Of a stretch of DNA of 64,000 nucleotides, positions 1 through 10,635 are shown piece by piece. The stretch covers positions 1,798,001 to 1,862,000 of the forward strand of contig OZ218960.1 in NCBI GenBank assembly GCA_965112735.1, in the 5' to 3' direction. How positions within the stretch are numbered: position 1 is the stretch's first letter; each line of letters starts with the position of its first letter. The stretch is from Phaeosaccion multiseriatum. Lineage: Eukaryota > Ochrophyta, other classes. The position numbers were made by a program, and so were the translations under genes. Under the pieces are notes generated by a model that worked only from the letters and a program-made list of their open reading frames with translations, made no database searches and was not told the DNA's origin.

Positions 1-2599
1 CGTTCGTCGATAAGCACAACATCCCGTCGTCAGTGGAGCTGACCTCAATCATCGAATGCCCGAATGATACTACATGGACGCCTACCCCCTCGCTACTTTC
101 CTCCCCTCGTTTTGATTTCTCTGCGCAACGCAGTTCTGCACCATCCTCATCTCTCTCGGTGTGAAGCTCAGGGAGGCGGACATGAGACTGGACTTCCAAC
201 AGCTCGTCAAGGAAGCGCAAGCGTGAGTGCGTACGCGTGGTGTGTGTGTGTATGTGTGTGTATGTGTGTGTGCTTGTGTGTATGTGTGTGTGCGTGTGGA
301 TATGCGTGTGTGTGTGAGTGTGTGTGTTTGTATATTTGTGTGTCAGTCTCAGTCTCCTTAGGGAAGGGCTCCATGTAGGATAGGGGGAGGAGGGGCACTC
401 CTCTCTTCGTTCACGCAATGCAATGAGAGTACAACCAGCCCTGAGGTGCTTTGCTGACACTTCATCTCCCCGTGGTGCGTGTGTTTGGATTGTTGTAGGT
501 GGTATGCCTGTCGTACTCTTGTCTATCCCTAAGCCAATATGGTCCACGCTGCCTTCAATGAGTTTCCCCTGCCGTGCACTGCACTGTATCTTGGTGCACA
601 ACACAACGCCTTACCATACCGCACTCGATTGCTCTACACTATCTGACTTATACCGCACTCGCAGTCGGGAGCCCGATGACCCGCGCCTGACGCTGGACAC
701 ATTGCGCCGGTACTACGTCTCCAAGATGCAAGGCAAGCATCAGGAAGAGAAAATCAGGTACGGGTGCAGGAGTAGTTGACGTTTAATTGGACCCTATCCA
801 ATGCCAAGAGATACCACTCAGAGATCGATCGAATGGGTACTACTACTTACGTATACAAGGGCGAGTTTATTTCCCTACAGTAGTGCAGTAGTGTAGTGTA
901 TGGGTATACACACGGAGAGGGCAGAGGGGCAGAGGACAGAGGATAGAGGGTGATTGACGCGATAAAGTAGAGTAGGCAGCCCAGGCCGGTGGGGGGACTT
1001 GCTTCTAACTATACCTACCAAGAAGTGTAGCATGCATACCATGCCCGTCCTGGGCACACTCACCCACATCTTAGTTACCCACCTCACCTCCCCTCCCCTC
1101 CCCTCCCCTCCCCTCCCCTCAATCGACTGCGCGGCCAGTAGGGAGGAGCCAAGCAGAGTGGGGCTCCTCTGTCTAGTTGTTTTAATGTCTCAGTGCTTCC
1201 TTGTCTTATCTCGATATAATGATGCTGGCCAAACCGAAGCAGCAGCCCGTCTCACAAAATCCAAACAAAGCCCCTCCCTCCCTCCCTCCCTCCCTCCCTC
1301 GCCCCCTCGCTTCCTTCGTTCCTTCCTTCCTTCCTTCCTTCCTTCGTTCCTTCCTTCCTTCCTTCCTTCCTTTCTTTCTTCCTTCCTTCCTCCTTCCCTT
1401 CCTTCTTCCTTCCTTCCATCCTTCCTTCCTTCCTTCCTTCCTTCCTTCCTTCCTTCCTTCCTTCCTTCCTTCCTTCCTTCTTCCTTCCTTCCTCCCTCCT
1501 TCCTTCCTTCCTTCCTTCCTTCTCTCCCAGGATGGCGTGGGAGGGCCTGTGGGGCGCCACTGGAGAGAAAAGCTCCGACGGCGGTCAGCCTTACATCGAC
1601 ACTGTAGAGTACCAACACATCTTCGCCAACATCGGAGAGCCGCTCAACGACGAGGTTAGGGAGGGAGAGAAGGAGGGAAGGAGGGAGCGAGGCAGGGAGG
1701 GAGTGAGGGGGTGAGGGGGTGAGGGAGGGAGGGAGGGAGGGAGGGAAGGAGGAAGGGAGGGAAAGAGAGAGGGGAGGGAGGGAGGGAGGGAGGGAGGGAG
1801 AGAGGGAGAGAGGGAAGGAGGGAGGGAGGGAAGGAGAGAGGGAGGGATGGAGGGAGGGAGGGGAGGGAAGGAGGGAGGGAGGGAGGGAGGGGGAGAGGGA
1901 GGGATGGAAGGAGGGAGGGAGGGAAGGAGAGAGGGAGGGATGGAGGGAGGGAGGGGAGGAAGGAGGGAGGGGGGGAGGGCGGGAGGAAGGAAGGACAGGA
2001 GGGAGGCACGGAGGGAGGGAGGGAGTGAGGGGGTGGGGGAGGGAGGGAGGGAGGGAGGGAGGGAGGGAGGGAGGGAGGGAGGGAGGGATCGAGGGAGGGA
2101 GGGAGGGAGGGAGGGAGGGAGGGAGGGGAGGGAGGGGATGGGGGGAGGGGAGGGGAGGAAGAGATGGAGGGGAGGGATTGAGCACCTGAACCTTGATAAG
2201 TGACGCTGACAGGCGTATCTGACAGCCGATGATAGACACGGGACACACGACAGCTGACGAATGGCAAATGAAGGAGAGGGGCGGAGCTGCAGCAAGCAAC
2301 CTTACGCTCCTACCCTTTACACCTCCTGTATCTATATGTCTTGCTGACCATTCATTCATGCATGTAAATATGTGTGTCTTGCTGGCAGTAAGTCCATTCC
2401 CTTCTCCTGATCCTCCCCTCCCTCCTCTAAGTCCATTCCCTCCTGATCCTCCCCTCCCTCCTCTCCGCCATACACTGCCATCCCCACTATCAACTCCCTC
2501 CCCCAGGAGATGGGTGAGATGCTTGGAGAGTGTCGGCCGGACGCCGAAGGGCGGATATTCTACGACGGGTACCGCCGAATGCTGTTGGAAAGAGCGTGA
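1..2599 (+). CDS. EF-hand (calmodulin-like) protein, 3' part of gene
   Basis: Partial gene; the 5' end lies outside the window. Exons supported by GT-AG sites and codon phase: 134-222, 665-757, 1531-1654 and 2507-2599 (stop TGA at 2597). A further exon ends near position 40, but its boundary is uncertain. The joined C-terminus carries a diverged EF-hand pair: [18 protein letters not shown], then a loop [12 protein letters not shown] followed by RRMLLERA. The pattern matches C-terminal lobes of calmodulin-like proteins and light chains. The last loop has Arg where position 1 should be Asp and Gly where position 12 should be Glu, so calcium binding there is doubtful. The likely role is calcium sensing or a light-chain function; the partner is unknown. 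Introns are filled with GT, TTCC and GGGA repeats. Confidence 0.7.
224..330. repeat. (GT)n-rich intron tract
   Basis: Impure GT repeat that starts directly after the donor site of the 134-222 exon of the EF-hand gene. Confidence 0.9.
1262..1526. repeat. Pyrimidine microsatellite (CCCT then CTTC), intron
   Basis: Almost pure pyrimidine strand that runs up to the 3' splice site of the EF-hand exon at 1531. It serves as a very long polypyrimidine tract. It is complementary in sequence to the purine tract in the following intron. Confidence 0.95.
1660..2170. repeat. Purine microsatellite (GGGA)n, intron
   Basis: About 510 bp of GGGA-type purine repeat, starting five bases after the donor at 1655. 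Its strand composition is opposite to that of the tract upstream of the exon. Confidence 0.95.
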
Positions 2600-3095
2600 C
2601 TTTCTTCCAAAACTATGCGTATGTCTGTGTTTATTTCCATTGTAAACGGGAACAAGCCAGTTGGGGTGCCATCACTGCTGGGGTACCCAAAGTGCATCGT
2701 GGGGTGGACTCTCGCTTTCGCACGCCGCACACTGTCAGGGCTTTCATTCAGTAAGAAACGTTCAGGGAAGATGTTAACTTAAGTAGGCCACATGCCCAAT
2801 GGATCACAAGGACAAGAACTGCGAAAGAAATGTATTGTTCAAAATTTCACCAGGTCATGTATCTACATCATCCCTCAGATGCTAAACCTCTGACCACCTT
2901 CCCTGCTGGTGTTTCGTATTGTCCCCCCTTTGTGATTTACAAATGCGCTCTCTGATCTCACCAAGCGGTCCCAATTGCTCCTGTGTGTGTAAGTACGTGT
3001 GCAACCCTAACTACAGAAACTGTCTCTTCTGCCCTGCTAGACTCATCTCCTCACCCCCTCTCTTCGTCAAGACGTATCGTCGACTATCGCGCTTT
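2600..3095. other. Tail-to-tail intergenic region
   Basis: Holds the 3' flanks of the EF-hand gene (+) and of the 3096-4454 gene (-). No coding or RNA feature was recognised. Confidence 0.6.
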
Positions 3096-4454
3096 TCAAT
3101 TGAACGACGAGTAGCGCCGCGGTGGCAGCTCTCCCCATCCATCACGGGCACCCGCAGGCACGGGATGAATCTTGTCGGAGCTTGATGCGATATTCCGCCA
3201 CCATCCACGCGGCTGCTGCTGCTGTAACTGCTGCCCTTGTTCGTCGTGCTGTTCTTCGGCTCGATGTGGCTGCCCGGCCGTGTGCTCTCCTCCCTCCTGT
3301 TTGGAATTACCCACAGAAGCATCCGGCCCGGCCAGGAGAACCCCCGCCACGTCAAGAACCGACCAGGCTGTGGCACAACTACCGTCACTGCTAGAGGTAT
3401 CCGACATGATATCGACATCCGCTGTATCTGGGGGCGAGGAGGGAGAGTAAAATGAATGCCGCCGTGTCTGCCACACCTCATCAAGCTTCTGCTGGTGCTG
3501 CCGACGCTTCCAGTAGCGCTCGTCCTCTACTTTTTGTTCCTGTTGTTGCTGGTGCTGGTCCTCCTGCCGCCGCCGTCGCCGAAAAGCCGGCATGAGTCGC
3601 GAGAAGCTCATGAGGGAAGACAGACTCGGAGAGCGTCCACGAGGAGCGGCCGCCGCCGCCAATCTGCCTCTGTGTGCTGCTGAGGCGGTCACTGTTCCAC
3701 GCGCGGAGAAAGAGGCGGACTTGTGAGCGAAACTCTCGGTGAAGCGTCGTTGGGGTTGTTGCTCTGCGGCCGCCGCCGCCAATCTACGTCTGTATGCTGC
3801 GGAGGCGGTCACTGCTCCACGCGCGGAGAATGAGGCGGACTTGTGAACGAAATTCTCGGTGAAGCGTTGTTGGCGTTGTTGTTCTGCCGCCTCCTCAGGC
3901 TCGCCGGCAGCAGGCCCCGGCAATGCCTCCTCTTGTCGCTCCCAAGTGCCCCGCTCCACAATAAGACTCGAGCACCCTGCCCGGAGGACAAGACTGTCTG
4001 ATCTTTGTAGCTTGCTTGCGGAGGGATCGGCCTTCGACGCCCCCCCAGGAGCGGGCAGGATGGTGGTGGTGGAGCGGCGCCACCGAGGCGGAGAAGAGAA
4101 GCCTACTGAGTAGTCTCCCCCCAACCTTCCCCCCTCTCGCTGCTTGTCCTCCTCTTCCCTCTCGCTCCCACCATTAATTCTGCGGTCACTCTCCTCGGCC
4201 GCAGCTTCAAAGGAAGCCCTCATTATGGTACTGCTGATAATGGAGTGGCGCCTGCGAGGCGGGGAAGAGGCGACTGCTCGATTGCCACCAGCTGAGTTGT
4301 CTTCCCCCGATTCTTCAGCATCTCGCTTCTCGTACTCTCCGTCCCTCGTACTGCCGCTATTGCCTCTGCTGCTTCTCTCCTCGGCCACGTCAGAGAGATT
4401 GGAGCAGCTCACGGGAAGGGCAAAATGCTCCCACTGGTGTCTCCCACGCATCAT
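3096..4454 (-). CDS. Hypothetical basic/Ser-rich protein with internal 40-aa duplication
   Basis: Single open exon of 452 codons starting at a true ATG (complement of 4452-4454). No known domain was recognised. The composition is Arg-, Ser- and Gln-rich. Short SSPPRRRHS and SSPPRWRRS repeats in the N-terminal half look like phosphorylatable or nuclear-localisation segments. The middle holds two near-identical 40-residue units (RRFTESFAHKSASFSARG and a variant), arising from an exact 120-bp tandem duplication. The C-terminal part has short Gln runs and ends near PPRRYSSFN. The frame stays open through non-repetitive sequence and the duplicated units keep frame, which supports coding. A protein of unknown function is the safest call. 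It is convergent with the EF-hand gene. Confidence 0.55.
   Translation of the reverse strand: MMRGRHQWEHFALPVSCSNLSDVAEERSSRGNSGSTRDGEYEKRDAEESGEDNSAGGNRAVASSPPRRRHSIISSTIMRASFEAAAEESDRRINGGSEREEEDKQREGGRLGGDYSVGFSSPPRWRRSTTTILPAPGGASKADPSASKLQRSDSLVLRAGCSSLIVERGTWERQEEALPGPAAGEPEEAAEQQRQQRFTENFVHKSASFSARGAVTASAAYRRRLAAAAAEQQPQRRFTESFAHKSASFSARGTVTASAAHRGRLAAAAAPRGRSPSLSSLMSFSRLMPAFRRRRRQEDQHQQQQEQKVEDERYWKRRQHQQKLDEVWQTRRHSFYSPSSPPDTADVDIMSDTSSSDGSCATAWSVLDVAGVLLAGPDASVGNSKQEGGEHTAGQPHRAEEQHDEQGQQLQQQQPRGWWRNIASSSDKIHPVPAGARDGWGELPPRRYSSFN
3648..3887. repeat. Tandem duplication, two 120-bp units
   Basis: Units 3648-3767 and 3768-3887 are offset by exactly 120 bp and differ at a few scattered positions. 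They encode the two 40-aa units of the protein at 3096-4454. Most differences are substitutions, so the frame is kept. Confidence 0.9.
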
Positions 4455-5235
4455 TTGTCTGCTGCTGTGGTGGGGTGGTATGGAACCTTTGAAGGATTAG
4501 CTGAGGATTGTCTCTCTTCGAGCAAACGAGGGGAAGAGAAAAGGTTTATGGCGAAAGGATCACACCATCACCACCCTCACCCACAAGCCGATCAGTTTCT
4601 TCCAACGGTTTTCTATGAGAGTGAAACGGCAGGAACGTGCCGCGATTTGGGGATCATTTGGGGCTTCCCCCCTTTCTTCTATTGCGTATAGACTTTTGCC
4701 GTTGATGCGTTTTACTCTGCGGCGCGTTTTCGTAGAAGGGGGGGGGGTGGAGGTGTGGGAAGTTGGAGGGAAGGAGAAGCACGGATGGCAGTGGATGGGA
4801 GGGAATAACTTCTGGAGGGGGGAGGGAGGGAGCAGTGGATGGGGATGGGGGATGGCAGTGGATGGGGGCACTCACTCACTCACTCACTCAATGGGATGGG
4901 CTGGAGACAGGTCGAGACGAACATGCCTACATCTTGGGGGGAAGGAAGAGCTGCGCGCGCTTCTTTTCTATGGCATAAATGAGAGAGAGGGAGAGGGTGT
5001 GTGTGTGTCGCATATGTGCTCATATAGCTCTCTCGCCCAAAAACTCTCCTCCTATATATGTACAACATTTATCTACATATCTGCATGCATCCTTTTCCAA
5101 AGCTTGACCCCTCGTACCAGCCTCTGTCCAGCCTCTCGGGTGAGCAGACTACCAGCGGTGAGGGCATGGGTGTCAGGATCCAGCCGCCCTCCCCCAAAAC
5201 ACACCCACACACTGAGTTGTCGTGTTGGTGATTCG
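4455..5235. other. Intergenic, no gene recognised
   Basis: Upstream of the 3096-4454 gene and downstream of the zinc-finger/SAM gene, both on the minus strand. Contains G-rich GGGA-like stretches near 4740-4860. Open frames here are low in complexity and have no support. A motif variant (GTTGGTGATTC) lies at 5225. Confidence 0.5.
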
Positions 5236-5648
5236 CTACCCCTCCACCCCGTCTTCGCTGTCGGAGAGAAAGAATGTGCCTCTGTCGCTGACACCGTTGC
5301 TGTTGGCCTCCGAAGCAATGCTGCCGCTCCCACCCCCACCACCACCCCCGGCACCACCACCCCCACCACCAAACACAATGCCTCCGCTTCCTGACGACGC
5401 CAGTGGGGGTAGCCCTCCTCTCCTCCTTCGATGCGTGTCATCATCCCCGTCCTCCCCTACTTGAAAACCTTCCAGCGCTGGTGCCCGCCTTCTCCTGGCC
5501 CTCGTCGGGTCCTTAGTGGCGACACCTCCGTCGGCTTCATCCTCCTCCTCCTCCTCCTCCTCCTCCTCCTCCTCCTCCTCCTCCTCCTCCTCCTCTTCGA
5601 CCCGGAAACCCTCATCCTGCGGTGTCGTCAACCGCTGCTGTATCACTA

Positions 5649-5685
<37 letters not shown>

Positions 5686-6416
5686 CTCCTCCTCTTCCAC
5701 CCGAATCGCGTCAATAATGGACAAGAGATGGGCCCTTTCCTCCTCGCTCTCAATGCCCATACCTTCCACGGGGTGAAGGAGATCCGTCTCGGTCAGCCCA
5801 AGCAGCATAGCCCCATCCACTCGATGACTGTAGAGCTTCTCCGCCGCCTCCGGCATGCTTAACTCCTCCTTCATCCAAAGAAACACGTCTTTGCGGTTCC
5901 ACGAGCGAACCGTCTCCGCCATTGTGGCCCCTCCCTCCTCTCCCTCTCCCCCCTTCTCTTCTTCCTCGTCCTCCACGTCCTCCTCCTGCTCCTCCTCCTG
6001 CTCCTCCTCCTGCTCCTCCTCCTCCTCCTCCTCCTCCTCCTCCTCCTCCTCCTCCTCCTCCTCAACATCCCCTTCCGTATCTTCTTTCGCCCCCTCCTTT
6101 CCCAAGAGACCACCATCGACCGCGGCCTTCACCCGCCCTCTCTCTTTTCTCTCCACTCCTTGTTGGTTGTAATCATTGCCATCGTCATCATCATCATCAT
6201 CATCGTCAAAGCCGTCGCCAACCGCACCACCACCATCACCAGTTGGTGATACACAACTGCCGAGCTTGAAATCCCCCGGAACGAGCGTGACAGCTTTCAG
6301 CGACATCTCCTTCTCTCCTCCTCCGCTGCCATTTTCAGGTTGATTAGCGCTTCCTGACCCCTCCTGCCCCTCTCTTCCTTCACTTCGTCCTCGTCCTCCT
6401 CGTCCTCCTCCTCCTC

Positions 6417-6450
<34 letters not shown>

Positions 6451-7817
6451 TCCTCCTCCTCCTCCTCCTGCTCCTCCTGCTCCTCCTCCCGCTCCTCCCC
6501 TTCCTCCTCCTCCCTCTCCTGGACGCAGCATCGAGGCCAGGGCTAGGCGGTCCTTGCCACCATGCGGGAGAAGAGTAGCAGCAGTTGGTGATACAGTACC
6601 AGCGGTAGCAGCATTGCTAGGAGGAGTTGCATTCTTGCTCGAAGGAAGAGAAGGATGCCCTCTCTCCTGCTCCTCTTCATCCTTCTCACCCCCCCTCTCC
6701 TCCTCCTCCTCCTCCTCCTCCTCCTCCTCCTCCTCCTCCTCCTCCTCCTCCTCCTCCTCCTCCTCCTCTTTCTCCTCCTTTTTCTCCTCCTCGTCGTCGT
6801 CGTCATCGTCGTCCTGCTCCTCCTCCTCCCCCGCATCCCTCTCATCCTCATTCTGCCCCCTCTCCTCCTCGTCCTCCTTCTTCTGCTCCTCCTCCTCCTC
6901 TTGTCCACTTGACTCGAGGCCGTCTCGGATAGGAAACGCCCCCCCATCAGCAAATCCTGCTGTTGCTTCTGTATCACCAACTACCACACTGGGTCGTGGT
7001 GGAGGCCCCGGAGGTGAGGGTTTGACGGGGGTGGATGAAGGCACCAGGGAAGCAGAGATGGAGGAGGAAGAGGACATGGATAGGGCGAGAGAGGACAGCG
7101 CTGAAGTGCCTGTCAACATCTCCCCCCCCTTGCCCACAAATGGCACTGAGCCCCCACTACTACCACCACCCGTAGCACCATCCGCTGGAGGTGGAGGAGG
7201 TGGTGGTCCGGAGGGAAGGTCCCTACCCTTACTACCACTGATGGTGCTGCTACAGCCGCTGATGCTGCCGCCGCCGCCGCTGCGAGTGACCATTGCAGCG
7301 CCGCTCCGACCTATCCCGCCCCCTTCACCTTTTGCCCCACCAACCTCTGCTTCCCTCTCCCCCCTCTCCACGGCCCCGCCACTCACTCTCCTCTCGACGC
7401 TCCCACCCCCTGCCCCGCCTGCCTTGCCTCCACAGCGCTGTGCGTGGTGGGGTATCTTGGAGAAGGGGAAGGAGGAGTTGCAGCGAAGGCAGCGGATGGG
7501 CCGCTCCGAGCAAGAGGATTCGTGACGCTTCACGTGCTGCTCCTGTGGGGTGAATGTGTGAGTGTGTGTGTGTGCGAGTGTGTGTGTGTGTAGAGGGGGA
7601 GGATGAACGCCGTCGGAAGCACAAGGTAGGAGGAAAGTGAGACAAAGACACAAGTCTGGACTAGGAAAGCCATGCGAATCACACGCACACACACGGATGC
7701 ACACACGCACACACACACCCACATCCACACACACAAACACACACTCACACACACACACATTCACTCTCTCTCTCTCACACACACTCACACACACTCACAC
7801 ACACTCACACACACACA

Positions 7818-7856
<39 letters not shown>

Positions 7857-10592
7857 TCACACACACGAACCTGCGCTAAGGGGTCGGTGGCAGCCTTGGC
7901 CGCCGCAATAGCCACTCCACAGTGTCTGCAGCAGTTGCCTCCGTCTCCCCCTCTGCTGCTATCCCTCACTGCTCCTGTTGGGCTGGGGCTGGACATGGAT
8001 GCGGGTCTGTTGTGGGCCCGCTGCTCATTGCCTGTCCCATTCGCTGTATCACCAACTCCTGATGATGATGCTCGGGGGCGGGAGGGGCAGGCGGCACTGT
8101 GCTTCTCCATGTTCCTCACGAGGACCTGAAGGTGAGGGTACGCGTACAAAGACACGTAAGGGAACATGCACACACACACATACATACATACATACATACA
8201 TACACACGTAACATACATACATACATACATACTTATATACATACATACATACATACATACATACATACATACATACATACATACATACATACATACATAC
8301 ATACATACATACATACGTTTGTACGTACGGGAACTTTCGTACCTTGGCGCCGCAGTCGAAGGGGCAGCGCACAAGCCTTAACTCGCACACTTCGAGATGG
8401 GAGCTCATGGCCACCTTGGGCATCCGCCGCAGGCAAAACGTGCACTGCATGGAGTCTCGCGAGTCCGCTCCATTCCCTCCTCCTCCTCCTCCTCCTCCTC
8501 CTCCACTGGTGGTGGTGCTGCTCTCCCTCCTTGCTGCCTTACTGGCACTACTGTAGCTGCTGCTGCTTCTGGTGCTGGTGCTGGTGTGAGGCGCGGGTGT
8601 GGTGGTGGGGGTGAGTGCGGCAGTAAGGCCCACCATACTCTCTGCTGTTGCTCCATTCCTATGGCTATTGCTATGACCCTGTTGTTGTCTCTCTCTTTCT
8701 CTCTCTCGTGCCTTGCGTGCCCCCCGCCCTTCTTGCTCCACTCCTCTTCCCCCCCGCCCGGCCTCCTCCTCCTCTTCTCCGCCCTCCTCCTCCTCCTCCT
8801 CCTCCTCCTCCTCCTCCTCCTCCTCCTCCTCCTCCTCCTCCTCCTCCTCCTCCTCCTCCTCCTCCTCCTCCTCCTCCTCCTCCTCCTCCTCCTCCTCCTC
8901 CTCCTCCTCCTCCTCCTCCTCCTCCTCCTCCTCCTCCTCCTCCTCCTCCTCCTCCTCCTCCTCCTCCTCCTCCTCCTTGTCCTCCTCCTTGTCCTCCTCC
9001 TCCTCCTCCTCCTCCTCCTCCTTGTCCTCCTCCTTGTCCTCCTCCTCCTCCTCCTCCTCCTCCTCCGCCTCCCTCCGCTCCACCCCCTCCTCCACCTCCA
9101 TCGCCGGAGAAGGAAGCGGAGAGATGGATGGAGGGCCGACAGGAAGGGAGATGCTTCCATAACTGAACTGCTGCTGCTGTATCACCAACGGCTGCTGCTC
9201 ATGTACCCGAATCGCCACAGTAGATGTCGAAGTAGCAGCAGCAGCAGCAGCACCACCACCACCACCACCCGAGGCAGCAGCAGCGGCAGTCGAGAACGAA
9301 GTAGAGCCCATCCCTGCAGAGGAGGGCGTCGGGGCAGACCCGGCCACAGCATTAGTACTGCCGGCCCCCCTCGGAGTCGGAGGAGTCTTTGTACTCATAC
9401 CTGTGTCATTACCACTACGTGTGTGGCTAGATCGACGTGAACTCCCTCCTCCTCCTCCTCCTCCTCCTCCTCCTCCTCCTCCTTCACTGCTCCCGCCACC
9501 GTCGGGGACCCCACTGAGACCGCTGCCCGTACTCGCTCGCCGATGGTTGTGGTTGTTGCTGCTACTGCTGCTTCTCCCTGGCTGTTGCTGTATCACCAAT
9601 GGCTGCTGCTGAAGCTTGGTGGTGCCATGCATCATCCCCCCGGGGGACGATGAATCCTTCGAGGGAGGCCCTCCTCCCCAGGGGGTGAATCCTGAGGGGG
9701 TGGAGGGCATGCTTCCCATAGTGCTGCGTCGCTGCAGGTGCTGCTGCTGCTGCTGCTGCTGCTGCTGTATCACCAACTGCTGTTGCTGGTGAAGGCGTGG
9801 CGTGTGGGGCGTAATCTGCACAGGAGGAGGCGGATGGTGGTCACTACCGCTGTCGCGCGGCTGCGTGCGCTGCCCTTGCCCCTGCCCCTGCTGATGATGT
9901 GGCGAATACGATGACGGCTGCCTCCTCTGCCTCTGCTGCCCCCCCCCCCCGCCCCCTCCTCCTCCTCCTGCTCCAGACCCAGTTGACAAGGGCGCGATGC
10001 TCAGGTTAGCAGGGCTGCGCATCCCCGGGGTGGAGGAGGGATCGTTCCCGCCACTCTCATGCTGGTGCTGCTGCTGGTGGTGCTGGTGCTGGTGCTGCTG
10101 CTGGGAGAGGGCGTGGGTGGGGTGTGAGGAGGAGGATGGCCGTTGATGGCTATGGTGCTGCCTGCTTGTAAAGGTCGCACCGCTACCGCCCGTGGAGAGT
10201 GGCGTCAGCGGCGCCGCAGAGGGGGGCGCAGACTTTCTACTACTGCCTAGGCCTGGGCCATCGTGGTCTCTCTCCCTTCCTCCTCCTCCTCCTCCTCCTC
10301 CTCCTCCTCCTCCTCCTCCTCCTCCTCCTCCTCCTCCTCCTCCTCCTCCTCCTCCCCCGCCAGTAGTTTCGTGTTGGTGGGCAGTGAAGGCAGGGGAAGG
10401 CATGCTGCCCAAGCCATCGCTGAAGAGCCCTTCGTCTTCCCTGTCCCTGTCCTTGTCCTTGTCCCTCTCTCTTTCTCTGTCTCTGTGGGCAGCTCTCTCC
10501 TCTCTGCTGCTGCTACGCCTCCGCTCGCGGTGCTGAGACTGCTGTGCTGCTTTATATTGGTGGTATTGCGCCTGGGGAGAGTATACATACGT

Positions 10593-10635
<43 letters not shown>

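Noticed and set aside
207-398. His/Thr-rich minus frame over the GT repeat
   Set aside because: Simple translation of (CA)n within an intron of the EF-hand gene.
4560-4871. Minus-strand 103-aa Pro/His-rich frame
   Set aside because: Low complexity from G-rich repeats, no domain, no splice partners.
8397-9440. Long plus-strand open frames with poly-Leu, poly-Pro or poly-Ser through the (TCC)n tract
   Set aside because: They are shadows of the minus-strand exon 8343-10571. Triplet repeats leave all frames open, and the plus-strand frames have no normal coding sequence or splice support.
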